A stretch of 64,000 bases of DNA from DATJLY01 sp035532935 (GTDB lineage Bacteria > Pseudomonadota > Alphaproteobacteria > ATCC43930 > CGMCC-115725). The stretch is taken from assembly GCA_035532935.1 (NCBI GenBank), contig DATKQE010000003.1, positions 87,221 through 151,220 of the forward strand, in the 5' to 3' direction. The notes beneath the pieces were generated by a model that searched no databases, was not told the origin of the DNA, and saw nothing but the letters and a program-made list of their open reading frames with translations. Shown here one piece after another: positions 1 to 8,232 of this stretch (positions within the stretch are counted from its first letter, which is position 1; every line of letters begins with the position of its first letter). The position numbers were made by a program, and so were the translations under genes.

Positions 1-891
1 GAGTTCGCAAGCGCAACGACGTTTCTCATCGAATATGCGCCGGACGGATCGCGCGGCCTTTACGGCAGCTGGCAAATCGCGGGACAAGGTGCGGCGATTT
101 TTCTTTCCGGCGCCATCGTGACACTTCTGAGCAGCGTGTTGACCCCCGAAGCGGTGCAGTCATGGGGATGGCGGGTTCCTTTTTTCGTTGGGCTCATAGC
201 AGGCCCCATTGGATTCTACATTCGGGCAAGTGCAAGCGAGAGCTTGGAGTTCCTCGAGACGCGGGCCACGTCGGCCGCCAGTGCCGTAAGCCCAATTCGC
301 GCGATCCTACGACATCAGAAACGGAGGGTTGTGATCGGATGCGGTCTCGTCATCGGAGGGACGGCGGCGCTTTATGTGCTTTTCATTTTCATGCCCACCT
401 ACGCCCTGCACGTTCTGAAGCGGCCGCCGGCGACATCTTTCCTGGGACCCGGCATCGGGGGGCTGTCGTTGGCCGCCTGCTGTCCGCTGGCAGGTGCGCT
501 GTCCGATCGCATCGGCGCAAAGTCGGTCATGACAGTTGCGGCCCTGTGTCTGCTGCTCGTCCTTTATCCGGCGTTTCTTTGGTTGAAGGATGAGCCCAGC
601 CTCATGCGGCTGGCCGCCACCGAATTCGCGTTCGGGGCCATCGGCTCCCTTTACGGGGGTCCGTTCTGCGCCGCAATTGCCGACCTTTTTCCCGTGAAGC
701 TGCGCGCAACGGCACTCGCGGCGGTTTACAATGTGTGCGTGGCGCTGTTTGGTGGCTCGGCCCCGTTGATCGTCGCATGGACGATCGCAGCCACCGGCAA
801 TCCTCTGGCGCCCGCCTATTATGTCATGGTGTGCATTCTGTCGAGTTTAGCTGCCGTGATCGCGTTGCCGCCTGCGCGACGTTCATTGTGA
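1..891 (+). CDS. MFS transporter, metabolite:H+ symporter (MHS) type, 5' truncated
   Basis: The frame is open from the first base, so the true start lies outside the window; about 296 residues are visible. The opening residues EFASATTFLIEYAP and the following RGLYGSW are typical of the substrate-pathway helices of MHS-family symporters, which take up organic acids or betaines with protons. A second MFS cytoplasmic-loop motif (GALSDRIGAK) lies about two thirds along. Roughly eight hydrophobic segments are visible, which fits the C-terminal two thirds of a 12-helix inner-membrane protein. The substrate cannot be read from the sequence. It converges with the next gene, leaving only 16 bases between the stop codons. 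Confidence 0.85.
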   Translation, partial: EFASATTFLIEYAPDGSRGLYGSWQIAGQGAAIFLSGAIVTLLSSVLTPEAVQSWGWRVPFFVGLIAGPIGFYIRASASESLEFLETRATSAASAVSPIRAILRHQKRRVVIGCGLVIGGTAALYVLFIFMPTYALHVLKRPPATSFLGPGIGGLSLAACCPLAGALSDRIGAKSVMTVAALCLLLVLYPAFLWLKDEPSLMRLAATEFAFGAIGSLYGGPFCAAIADLFPVKLRATALAAVYNVCVALFGGSAPLIVAWTIAATGNPLAPAYYVMVCILSSLAAVIALPPARRSL

Positions 892-907
892 TCTCTCACG
901 TCGCGCG

Positions 908-2047
908 TTATGCGGCGATTTGGTCAAGTTCAAGAATGACGGTCGATGTCAGCACGCGCCCCGACTCGCCTGCTTCCGGGAGGGAAAGATTGAGATACCT
1001 GACCCGGTTGTCATCGATAAAGCCGCTCAGTTCGTGGTAACCCGGCCCATCGCGCCGCGCGCGAAGAATGCGTGCCTGAACCATGAGCCCATATTCGATA
1101 TCCGCCCGTGACAGTACGTTGTAGCCGATGATGGTCCGCGGATCGAGGCCGGGTCCGAACGCTGTTGCTACGTGATGTGAGACGACGTCGTCGCCGTGGA
1201 CTCCGAACACATTGCTGGTTGTGAGAGCACCCATGTCGGCTGCTGCGTGGATCAGCCGATCCGGCGCTTGATGGTAGGCGCGCATGAGGCCGACAAGGCG
1301 GCGATCGGTGATCGAATCGATCGGCAGCGGCGTTACCGTCCATGGCCGACGCGGCAGCCGGGTAATGAATGCGACCCGCGCGATCGCCGCCGCCGCCGCT
1401 CGCGCGCCGTTGTGATTGGCCTCGATCCATTTTCCATCCATGTGCACCACACGGCGAACATGAGAGATGCGATCGTCCTGGTCTTCAAGCCATTCGCAAA
1501 TCCGTTCGGCTCCAAGGGGCGCGACGCGCCGTCCGTCGTGGCGGATGACGACAACCCCATCGGTCCGCTCCGTGAGGGAAAGCCAACCGAGCACACGTAA
1601 GGCGTAGGCGGAAAGGTCTCCCGCGCTTTCGGGAATCCCGATCTCGCGACGTATCAATTCAGCGTGTCCCGATGGCGCGGCGGAAATCGTTCCATCGGTC
1701 TTGAACCAGCTATAGGTGTCGCGGTTCGGTTCCGCTCGGTTTCCGACTTCGGCCAAGGCTTTCCTAATCAAGGCGAGTGCATCGGACTCGACCTCTGGTT
1801 TTCCCGCCTTTGCGCCGAGGAGCCCGCCAAAGATTTCGTTAAGGAAGCTCGCGTCGCCGTGCGCGCAGAAAAGTTCGGCCAAAGCATAGAAATCTTCCGC
1901 CGAAATATGCGTTTCGCCGCGCCACCACCGCGATACAGTGTTTTCGGACCGGCCGACTAATCGCGAAAGTTGTTTCAAATGGAGCGAGGTATTCGGATAT
2001 AGGCGTCGGCGGAGGGCGTCTCTGAACCGCGACTGGAAGTTGTTCAT
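908..2047 (-). CDS. HTH-type regulator with unrecognised C-terminal region
   Basis: The protein has 379 residues. The N-terminal 60 or so form a Cro/C1-like helix-turn-helix; residues LKQLSRLVGRSENTVSRWWR carry the recognition helix, so DNA binding is likely. The rest (about 130-370) is a globular region with no membrane segment that I cannot assign; it could be a ligand-sensing, PAS-like domain. It is transcribed away from the small gene and PAS_5 pair that starts at 2167, with about 120 bp between, so it may regulate them. That role is inference from position only. Confidence 0.75.
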   Translation of the reverse strand: MNNFQSRFRDALRRRLYPNTSLHLKQLSRLVGRSENTVSRWWRGETHISAEDFYALAELFCAHGDASFLNEIFGGLLGAKAGKPEVESDALALIRKALAEVGNRAEPNRDTYSWFKTDGTISAAPSGHAELIRREIGIPESAGDLSAYALRVLGWLSLTERTDGVVVIRHDGRRVAPLGAERICEWLEDQDDRISHVRRVVHMDGKWIEANHNGARAAAAAIARVAFITRLPRRPWTVTPLPIDSITDRRLVGLMRAYHQAPDRLIHAAADMGALTTSNVFGVHGDDVVSHHVATAFGPGLDPRTIIGYNVLSRADIEYGLMVQARILRARRDGPGYHELSGFIDDNRVRYLNLSLPEAGESGRVLTSTVILELDQIAA

Positions 2048-2166
2048 TTCGCAGACCCCAGTTCTGGCGATCGCGGCACCAAGCTTGGACCCTCGCTCGC
2101 GATATTTTTGCTCATCTTGAATCTGTCCGCAAGGGCGCGCTCAACTTGGCACGGCGCAGGGCTCAA

Positions 2167-2409
2167 ATGAAAAATTCCTATCCGCTGAACAGCAGTAGTG
2201 GCGCCGACATCGCTCGGCTGCTCGAAGAGCTCGCGACCGACCTGCGGGAAGCGGGGTATGGCGAGGCAGCAATGATTGTCGACGTTGCCGCCCTGTCGGT
2301 GTGCGACCAGGCCTGTCCCAGGGACTCCGTCTATCGAGGATCTTGTCCTTGTCCGGTTCGCGATCACGATGCTGGCGACGCTTGGCCCGGGGGAAACCAG
2401 GAGCCATGA
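2167..2409 (+). CDS. small hypothetical protein coupled to a PAS_5 gene
   Basis: This 80-residue frame starts at the ATG that gives MKNSYPLNSSSG. An upstream in-frame ATG at 2146 is less likely because the leader is arginine-rich. Residues about 11-45 (ADIARLLEELATDLREAGYG) look like an amphipathic helix; the cysteine-rich tail looks less protein-like. Its TGA overlaps the ATG of the next gene as ATGA, the classic arrangement for translational coupling, and this is the main reason to call it real. No family is recognised. It could instead be a leader peptide. Confidence 0.45.
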   Translation: MKNSYPLNSSSGADIARLLEELATDLREAGYGEAAMIVDVAALSVCDQACPRDSVYRGSCPCPVRDHDAGDAWPGGNQEP

Positions 2410-2930
2410 ACGAGTCGATACGTAAGGTGCACGCCGCCGAGATTCCATCGGAAGGATTCGATTCCATCTCGGATCGAGTACTTTCGCAGCTCTATAAGTA
2501 TTGGAGCGAAAAGCGGTGCGGACGACCCATGCCCCCGCGTTCGGTGCTCGACCCTGGAGAGATGCGGTTTGCCCTCGGTTATCTCGTCCTTCTCGATGTC
2601 GTACGCCCCGAGCTCCAATTTCGCGTGAGGCTGCAAGGTACGGAATTGGAGCGGTGGATAGGGGGCGACTTCACCGGAAAGATGATCGATGCGCTTCCGG
2701 ACGGAGATATTCGTGTCCTCGCGCATGAACTCCTGGAGGCGTCGGTTCTTTCGCGCGGCCCGATTTACAAGGCGGGCCGGTGCGAGGTCGGCGGATTCCT
2801 GCGCCGTTATGAAGCCATCGTGCTGCCGATGTCGCTGGGCAACGGTAACGCCGATGAGAAAATGGCAGACACCGTCAGCATGCTTCTTGCCGGCATACGA
2901 TGCCAGAGCGGCGTCCTAGAGGAAGCCTAA
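2406..2930 (+). CDS. PAS_5-type (PAS-like) domain protein
   Basis: This 174-residue protein begins at the ATG at 2406, which has a GGAG 4 bases upstream and overlaps the preceding stop codon. Almost the whole length is one domain of the PAS_5 type common in Rhodospirillales. It opens with LYKYWSEKRCGRPMPPRS, then a descriptive core (GYLVLLDVV, FRVRLQGTELE, GGDFTGKMIDAL), and ends with RYEAIVLPMSLGNG. Such proteins are presumed soluble sensors; no output domain is present. A second member of the same family lies at 4274-4762 on the other strand. The ligand and partner are unknown. Confidence 0.8.
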   Translation: MNESIRKVHAAEIPSEGFDSISDRVLSQLYKYWSEKRCGRPMPPRSVLDPGEMRFALGYLVLLDVVRPELQFRVRLQGTELERWIGGDFTGKMIDALPDGDIRVLAHELLEASVLSRGPIYKAGRCEVGGFLRRYEAIVLPMSLGNGNADEKMADTVSMLLAGIRCQSGVLEEA

Positions 2931-3130
2931 TATAACGGTGCCCGACGGGCGCGAAGCAACGAAGGCCAGGGCGCCACGGACATACGTATGCCCTTCAAGG
3001 GGCGTCGATGAATTGACGCGCAGGCTTCCTGTCCCGCGATTACTTTTGAATTGCTACGTCGAGGTGCTTCCCGAATTCGGGGCTCGTCGGGAGCACCCCT
3101 TTTGGAGGTAGCCCCAAAACGAGGACTCAG

Positions 3131-3991
3131 ATGGCAATCGCAAATGTCGTATATGGCGATTTCAATTCGATCGGTGACGATCTCACCCCGTATGTTGACA
3201 GCTTTTATCCCGGCGATCATGTGCCGTTTGATCGCGTCGAAATGGCCGGGAGAGAAATCGTACCACCGTTGCTGCGTTATCTGGATGACCTAGGCATCGA
3301 GGCCTTCGTCGGACGCGACCTCAATACGGTCGCCAAACTCCATCGCGCCAGCGGCGGTCGGATGAGGCGCCTGATTCAGACCAATGACCCTCGTTATCAC
3401 CCGAATGCAACGCCGGCCGATACGATGGTCCTTGCGCTGATGCGTGACGGAGTACCTCAAGGCTGCGTCGCTTCGCGCCTCATCTGGTGCGAGCGCAGCC
3501 TCCTCGACGAAATGCAAAGCGGTCGCTTCTGGGTGATGCATCCGGTCTCCATGTGGACGGAGTCCGACAAATGCATCGTCACGGCACCGACCGCCGCGCG
3601 CATACGGGCCTGCCAGGTCGTTTTCACCGGATCGATCTACCTGGCGCAGGGGGTCACGGGCGGCAACACTCTCGCCGCGATGCTGCGTCTTCATCATCTC
3701 TGGGTTCTGAGCCATTGGCGCTGGTCCTGGCTCGTCGGCATTATCGAAGGCGCTCTCGCGCGGCGCCACGCCTTCGATGTCTATGGCGCGATGGGCCTCG
3801 AGATCGGTATCTGGAGGACGCGCCCCGGTGAAGGCCAAGAGCTTCACAAATACGAAATGACGATCTGCGAGCGTGAAGCGTGCATGGATCTTTGGCTTCG
3901 CCCGGAGATGGGCCTGCTGTCGCGATCGATGGGACGCCCTCCAATCTCGCTCTTGCCCGTCGATGGAAAACGGGTGGAATGCGAGGCATGA
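3131..3991 (+). CDS. conserved-looking protein of unknown function
   Basis: This 286-residue soluble-looking protein has no signal peptide or clear membrane helix and is preceded by GGAGGTAG about 15 bases ahead of its ATG. I do not recognise the family. The middle part (VLALMRDGVPQGCVASRLIW) has the strand-turn-strand look of a GNAT acyltransferase core, but the acetyl-CoA loop is not evident. A tryptophan- and histidine-rich stretch (LRLHHLWVLSHWRWSWLVG) and an HAFDVYG element follow. It sits between two PAS_5 genes, so it may belong to the same signalling context. Function is left open. Confidence 0.7.
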   Translation: MAIANVVYGDFNSIGDDLTPYVDSFYPGDHVPFDRVEMAGREIVPPLLRYLDDLGIEAFVGRDLNTVAKLHRASGGRMRRLIQTNDPRYHPNATPADTMVLALMRDGVPQGCVASRLIWCERSLLDEMQSGRFWVMHPVSMWTESDKCIVTAPTAARIRACQVVFTGSIYLAQGVTGGNTLAAMLRLHHLWVLSHWRWSWLVGIIEGALARRHAFDVYGAMGLEIGIWRTRPGEGQELHKYEMTICEREACMDLWLRPEMGLLSRSMGRPPISLLPVDGKRVECEA

Positions 3992-4090
3992 TCGCACTTT
4001 CGCGCGCGACGTTGAAGATTCAGAAATCCCATGCGCCGCTGCGTGAAACCGAATGACAAAAGCGTCGTCGTGTGGCTGAATCTTGCGTTC

Positions 4091-4129
4091 GAGCGGCCGG
4101 TGAACGGATTGATGTCCCACCGGCCGCTC
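4091..4129. terminator. perfect 12-bp inverted repeat between convergent genes
   Basis: The arms gagcggccggtg and caccggccgctc (4091-4102 and 4118-4129) pair perfectly around a 15-base loop. The repeat lies between the stop codons of the 286-residue protein and the convergent PAS_5 gene, where a two-way terminator would be expected. There is no clear T-run on either side, so a rho-independent role is uncertain; a protein-binding site is possible. Confidence 0.45.
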
Positions 4130-4273
4130 TCGATTTCATTGGCACGATGCACTCTCAGGCAGCCCGAATCTGAACTCTCCGACATGCAAGCGCGAGTCCG
4201 TGCGGTGCTTCATCTGTGCTTGCGACCGTTCCCTTGGCGGGAACTCCCTATCATCGGAGTCCGTTGTCGTTGC

Positions 4274-4762
4274 TCAGTCGTTGGACCAGACGACGCTCGT
4301 CATTAACATATCAATAGTGTTGCCCTCGCGCGATAGGGGCAATGCCAATGATTCACAATTCCAGAATCGATGATCCGTCCATGCGCGCCGGAAGGTAATC
4401 GCAACCGGCCTGCGTTGCTCGATGACGGCCCGAAAATGCTTAAGCAACCCGGCTCGCCACGCAATGTCAGGTACATCCTCCACATTCTTGCCGGTGAGAT
4501 CGACTCCCGCGCGCTGGGCAATGTTGGTGCCATGCAATCGATAGCGAAAGCGTAGTGGATCATAACGGACGTCCAGCAGCGACACGTTCCCGATGATATA
4601 GCCCAGATCGAGCACGTCAAAATCCGACCGCGCCGGGAACGCGCGACCGTTGCGGCGCCGATCCCAGTCCTCATACAATCGCCTCAAGAGTGGCGAGTGC
4701 AGGTCGAGCACTTTGCCGTCCTTTCCCGAAGAGCAACCTAAGCGTCCAGGCCCGTTGCCCAA
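4274..4762 (-). CDS. PAS_5-type (PAS-like) domain protein, second copy
   Basis: This 162-residue protein has the same layout as the protein at 2406-2930: LLRRLYEDWDRRRNGRAFPARSDF at the start is matched by YIIGNVSLLDV, FRYRLHGTNI, GVDLTGKNVEDV and ESLALPLSREGN further on. The family is presumed sensory and cytoplasmic. A later start at the internal VLDLHSPLL is possible, since the first 18 residues (MGNGPGRLGCSSGKDGK) are glycine-rich and look less conserved. It stands alone on the minus strand and converges with the unknown protein to its left. Confidence 0.78.
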   Translation of the reverse strand: MGNGPGRLGCSSGKDGKVLDLHSPLLRRLYEDWDRRRNGRAFPARSDFDVLDLGYIIGNVSLLDVRYDPLRFRYRLHGTNIAQRAGVDLTGKNVEDVPDIAWRAGLLKHFRAVIEQRRPVAITFRRAWTDHRFWNCESLALPLSREGNTIDMLMTSVVWSND

Positions 4763-5494
4763 CGCCGCTCTCGAAAATGTCGCAGTTTTGGTCGGGCGTT
4801 TCTCATGCCCGACTTCCGCTTAACGGAGTATGCGTTGCCGCTCTCGGCGCGTTTTCCTGGGTCGATCGACCATCAACGATTGGTTCGCACCGCGTCGGCG
4901 GCGCGCTGCATCCCGAACTGAGTGAATTTATTGTCGCAATGTTTATAGACATTTACGAATTCGTCGAATTGGATGCATTTCTTTGGTCCAAAGCGCGATC
5001 ATACCCTCAAAGTCCAGCCCGGAAGGCGATGGTCTCGGCCCGTCCACCGGAATTGGGAATCGAAGCGGCGACAACCGTGCTGTCCCTTTGTCCGCACGAG
5101 CGACGGGTGGCTCGCCTCGAGCGCCGTCGGATCGGCCACTTCGTGACGATCACCACCTCGAGATATTCGCCCGGCACCACCATGGTGCCTTCATGGAGCG
5201 GCTGGGCGATGGTCTTGCCATAGCCGGCGTGCCTCGGGCTTGATGGGCATGATAGGCACTGAAGAGCGGCGAACCGCCGACCGTCGTTCCCCGATCGGTG
5301 CTCGACGGTGGCGCCAGCGTACGACAGAAATTGTAAATCACGAAAATGGGCTGTAATACCAACAATGGGATCAGCCTTCGCCGCCTTGATCGGCGCGATT
5401 CCGGGCGGCTGTCTTGGCCGGAGGACCATGCCGAATCCGCGCCGATCCCCACGCTCCGGCACCTCCATTCGAACGAACGAAAGGCAGGACTCCG
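4763..5494. other. 732-bp stretch without a convincing gene
   Basis: Several overlapping short frames exist, none with a good start and a recognisable family. On the minus strand, 5150-5410 gives a hydrophobic piece (LIPLLVLQPIFVIYNF) in one frame, and 5110-5230 gives a protein-like piece (GTMVVPGEYLEVVIVTKWP) in another. This could be the ruin of a frameshifted gene, but I cannot name it. The right end should hold the promoter of the hydratase-lyase gene. Confidence 0.4.
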
Positions 5495-6322
5495 ATGGTA
5501 ACGACCGAATCATACGAGACCGTCAAGGTCGAGAAGGATGGCGGCATCACCTGGATCTACTTCAATCGGCCGGAGAAGCGAAACGCCATGAATCCGCAGC
5601 TCTGCTTCGACATGGAAAAGGCCTGGATGAAGTACGAGACCGACGAGGAGACCCGGGTCATCGTGCTGGCCGGCCAAGGCCCGGCCTGGAGCGCGGGTAT
5701 GGATTTGAAGGAGTATTTCCGCGCCAACGACCAAAACCCGGATGGGCAATACCGCGCATGGATGGCCAACAAGCGGTGGCAGTGGGAATGCATCACCAAC
5801 TGCCGCAAGCCGACCATCGCCATGGTGCACGGCTATTGCTTCGGCGGCGCGTTCGTACCGCTGTGCGCATGCGATCTCGCCGTTGCCGCCGACGAGGCGA
5901 CGTTCGGCCTGTCCGAGATCAATTGGGGCATCATTCCCGGCGGGCTCGTCTCCAAGGTCGTGGCCGACATGATGTCGGCGCGCGACGGCATGTTCTATGC
6001 GATGACCGGGCGCACCTTCAACGGCAAAGAGGCTGCGGCGATGAAGCTCGTCAACATGTCCGTGCCAACCACCAAGCTGCGCGAGGAGACGATCAAGCTC
6101 GCCCGCGAGCTGATGGAGAAGCCCGCGATGCCGCTGGCCTATACCAAGCAAGCGCTGCGCTATGTCGGGACCATGGATGTGCCGGCCGCGTACGAATACC
6201 TCGCGGTCAAGAATATGGCGTTACGCTTTGCCGATCAGAAGGGCACGCGCGATCAGGGCATCGAGAAGTTCATCGACAAGAAGGAGTACCGCCCCGGCCT
6301 CGGCGCGGTGAAGGTCGATTGA
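5495..6322 (+). CDS. p-hydroxycinnamoyl-CoA hydratase/lyase-like (crotonase family)
   Basis: The 275-residue protein starts at the ATG preceded by AAGGCAGGA. It belongs to the crotonase fold and is closest to feruloyl-CoA hydratase-lyase (Ech/HCHL), which turns hydroxycinnamoyl-CoA into an aromatic aldehyde and acetyl-CoA. Visible signatures are NRPEKRNAM (25-32), AGMDLKEYF (67-75, with the oxyanion and Tyr74 positions), CFGGAF (115-120) and GLSEINWGI (138-146, with catalytic Glu141). By eye against the Pseudomonas enzyme as I remember it, two pocket residues differ: Ser123 is Val121 and Tyr239 is Ala237. The substrate may therefore not be feruloyl-CoA. The ring-hydroxylating oxygenase that follows suggests an aromatic pathway. 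Confidence 0.85.
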   Translation: MVTTESYETVKVEKDGGITWIYFNRPEKRNAMNPQLCFDMEKAWMKYETDEETRVIVLAGQGPAWSAGMDLKEYFRANDQNPDGQYRAWMANKRWQWECITNCRKPTIAMVHGYCFGGAFVPLCACDLAVAADEATFGLSEINWGIIPGGLVSKVVADMMSARDGMFYAMTGRTFNGKEAAAMKLVNMSVPTTKLREETIKLARELMEKPAMPLAYTKQALRYVGTMDVPAAYEYLAVKNMALRFADQKGTRDQGIEKFIDKKEYRPGLGAVKVD

Positions 6323-6418
6323 CCGCGGGGAGGTGTGTCGCAGCGGCCCCGGGATGTGCTATTGACGAGACCCGAATTTCGTTGGATTGCTCGGCTTACG
6401 ACGATTGGAAGCAGAAGA

Positions 6419-7720
6419 ATGATGGAGCTTGATGCCGCCACGCTGCGGTCGCTCGTGCGTCACGACCGCGTTCACCGTTCGCTCTACCGCGATCCGGACA
6501 TCTTCGCGCTCGAGATGAAGCGGATTTTCCACCGGGGCTGGGTCTATGTCGGGCATGACAGTCTCGTGCCATCGCCTGGAGATTTCGTCACGACCCGCAT
6601 CGGCGTGATGCCGGTCATCCTCGTTCGCGACGACGAGGGCGAGGTCAGGGTGATCTTCAACAGCTGCAGCCATCGCGGCGCCATCGTCTGCAGCGAGGCG
6701 AAGGGCAACACGAAGCTGTTCCGCTGCGGCTATCACGGCTGGACCTTCAAAACCAATGGCGATCTCGACGCGGTTGCCATGCCGCGCGGCTATGGCCCGA
6801 GCTTCGATCTGTGCGATCCCGCGCTCGGCATGGGACGCGTGCCGCGCGTCCGCGCCTATCGCGGATTCGTGTTTGCGAGCCTCGCTGCGGACGGGCCCGA
6901 TCTCGACACCCATCTTGGTCCGGCGAGGGACAGCATCGACGAGGTGGTGGACCGCGCCCCCGCCGGCGAGATCGATCTGAGCGGCGGCGTCCACAAATAC
7001 CTGTTCCGGGGCAATTGGAAGCTCCAGATCGAGAACATCGTCGACATGTATCACGTGCCCTTCTCGCATGAATCGACGATCAGCCGCAGCGGGCGGCAAT
7101 TCGGGCGCCGACCCGGCGAGGAGGCGAGTTCGGCGATCAGCGACCGCGGCAGCGCGGCCGCCCGCTGGGAGGAGCGCGTGGCCTGGGGATCACCGAGCAC
7201 CGGGCATAGCTATGCCGGGCACCAGCCGATTGCCGAGAACCTGCCCGATGATCCGACCTTCCGCACCTATCTTGCCGCGCTCGAGGCCCGCCACGGCGCC
7301 GCGCGGGCCAGGGATATCCTTCAGCCGAAACGTCACAACACCGCCTTCTATCCGAATATGGCGTTGCAGGCGCTGAACCAGCACGTGCGCGTCGTTGTGC
7401 CGGTGGCGGTCGACCGGACCGAGGTTCACGTCTATCCCGTGCAGCTCAAGGGCGCGCCCGACGCCATGAACCGCGGCTTCATACGGCATCTGAACATCAC
7501 GCATTCGGCGGCGTCGCTCATTCAGACCGACGATCTGGAGAATTTCCGACGGTGCCAGGTCGGGGTCGATGCCGAAAGCTCGGAATGGGTGTGGTTCGCC
7601 CGCGGCGTCGAAAGCGATGTCGAGGACAATCATGGCGACTATCGCAATCACGGCACGGTCGAATTGCAGCAGCGCGCGCAGTATGCGGCCTGGCTCAGGC
7701 TCATGAGCGAGGGGGCATGA
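6419..7720 (+). CDS. aromatic ring-hydroxylating dioxygenase, alpha (Rieske) subunit
   Basis: This is the catalytic subunit of a Rieske non-haem iron oxygenase that adds O2 to an aromatic ring. With the ATG at 6419 it has 433 residues; an upstream GTG at 6335 would add 28 unconserved residues. The Rieske motif is CSH (Cys83, His85) with CGYH (Cys103, His106). The mononuclear iron site is NIVDMYHVPFSH (Asp209, His212, His217). The length is normal for the benzoate/anthranilate and phenylpropionate group. The beta subunit follows with an ATGA overlap. No ferredoxin or reductase gene is seen in the window, so electrons must come from elsewhere. Confidence 0.92.
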   Translation: MMELDAATLRSLVRHDRVHRSLYRDPDIFALEMKRIFHRGWVYVGHDSLVPSPGDFVTTRIGVMPVILVRDDEGEVRVIFNSCSHRGAIVCSEAKGNTKLFRCGYHGWTFKTNGDLDAVAMPRGYGPSFDLCDPALGMGRVPRVRAYRGFVFASLAADGPDLDTHLGPARDSIDEVVDRAPAGEIDLSGGVHKYLFRGNWKLQIENIVDMYHVPFSHESTISRSGRQFGRRPGEEASSAISDRGSAAARWEERVAWGSPSTGHSYAGHQPIAENLPDDPTFRTYLAALEARHGAARARDILQPKRHNTAFYPNMALQALNQHVRVVVPVAVDRTEVHVYPVQLKGAPDAMNRGFIRHLNITHSAASLIQTDDLENFRRCQVGVDAESSEWVWFARGVESDVEDNHGDYRNHGTVELQQRAQYAAWLRLMSEGA

Positions 7721-8223
7721 AGACGATGCACAGCGCGGCGGTCGCGCTCGGCGACCGCGGTCGGGTCGAGGATTTCCTGATCCGCGAGGTCCGCCTTCTC
7801 GACGAACGGCGTTTCGAGGAATGGCGCGACCTCTTCGACGAGGACGGATATTACTGGGTGCCGCTCCGGCCCGACCAGACCGATCCCGACAGCGAGGCGT
7901 CGCTCTTCTACGACGACCGGCCGATGATGGCGACGCGCTTCGAGCGCCTGCGCCACCCGCGAATCCACGCCCAGACGCCGCCGCACCGCACCTGTCACCT
8001 GATCGGAAACGTCACCATCGACGCGGTCGATGGCGAGCGGTCGGAATGCCTCGTTTCCTCCTCGATGATCATGGCCGATTACCGTGTCGGCGTTAAGCGC
8101 GTCTTCGCCGGCCGCGTTCGTCACCGCCTGCGCTGGGACGGCGAGCGCTTCCGCATCGCCTGGAAGCGCGTCGACCTCATCGATTGCGACGACGTGTTCG
8201 AACTGATCGCGGTTCCGTTCTGA
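7717..8223 (+). CDS. aromatic ring-hydroxylating dioxygenase, beta subunit
   Basis: This 168-residue protein has the SnoaL-like cone fold of dioxygenase beta subunits. The diagnostic start is VEDFLIREVRLLDERRFEEW, then WVPLRPDQTDP, and an ending IAWKRVDLIDCDD. Its ATG overlaps the alpha stop codon (ATGA), showing translational coupling for a stoichiometric complex. The beta subunit has a structural role and helps shape the active site. A second, unlinked beta subunit of another type lies at 51062-51562. The gene converges with the binding-protein gene on the minus strand, with 9 bases between. Confidence 0.9.
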   Translation: MKTMHSAAVALGDRGRVEDFLIREVRLLDERRFEEWRDLFDEDGYYWVPLRPDQTDPDSEASLFYDDRPMMATRFERLRHPRIHAQTPPHRTCHLIGNVTIDAVDGERSECLVSSSMIMADYRVGVKRVFAGRVRHRLRWDGERFRIAWKRVDLIDCDDVFELIAVPF

Positions 8224-8232
8224 TCGCGCTCG

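Noticed and set aside
3131..3991. Autoinducer (acyl-homoserine lactone) synthase
   Set aside because: The GNAT-like look and nearby sensory genes suggested it, but the conserved residues of the LuxI family are not found, so the protein is left unassigned.
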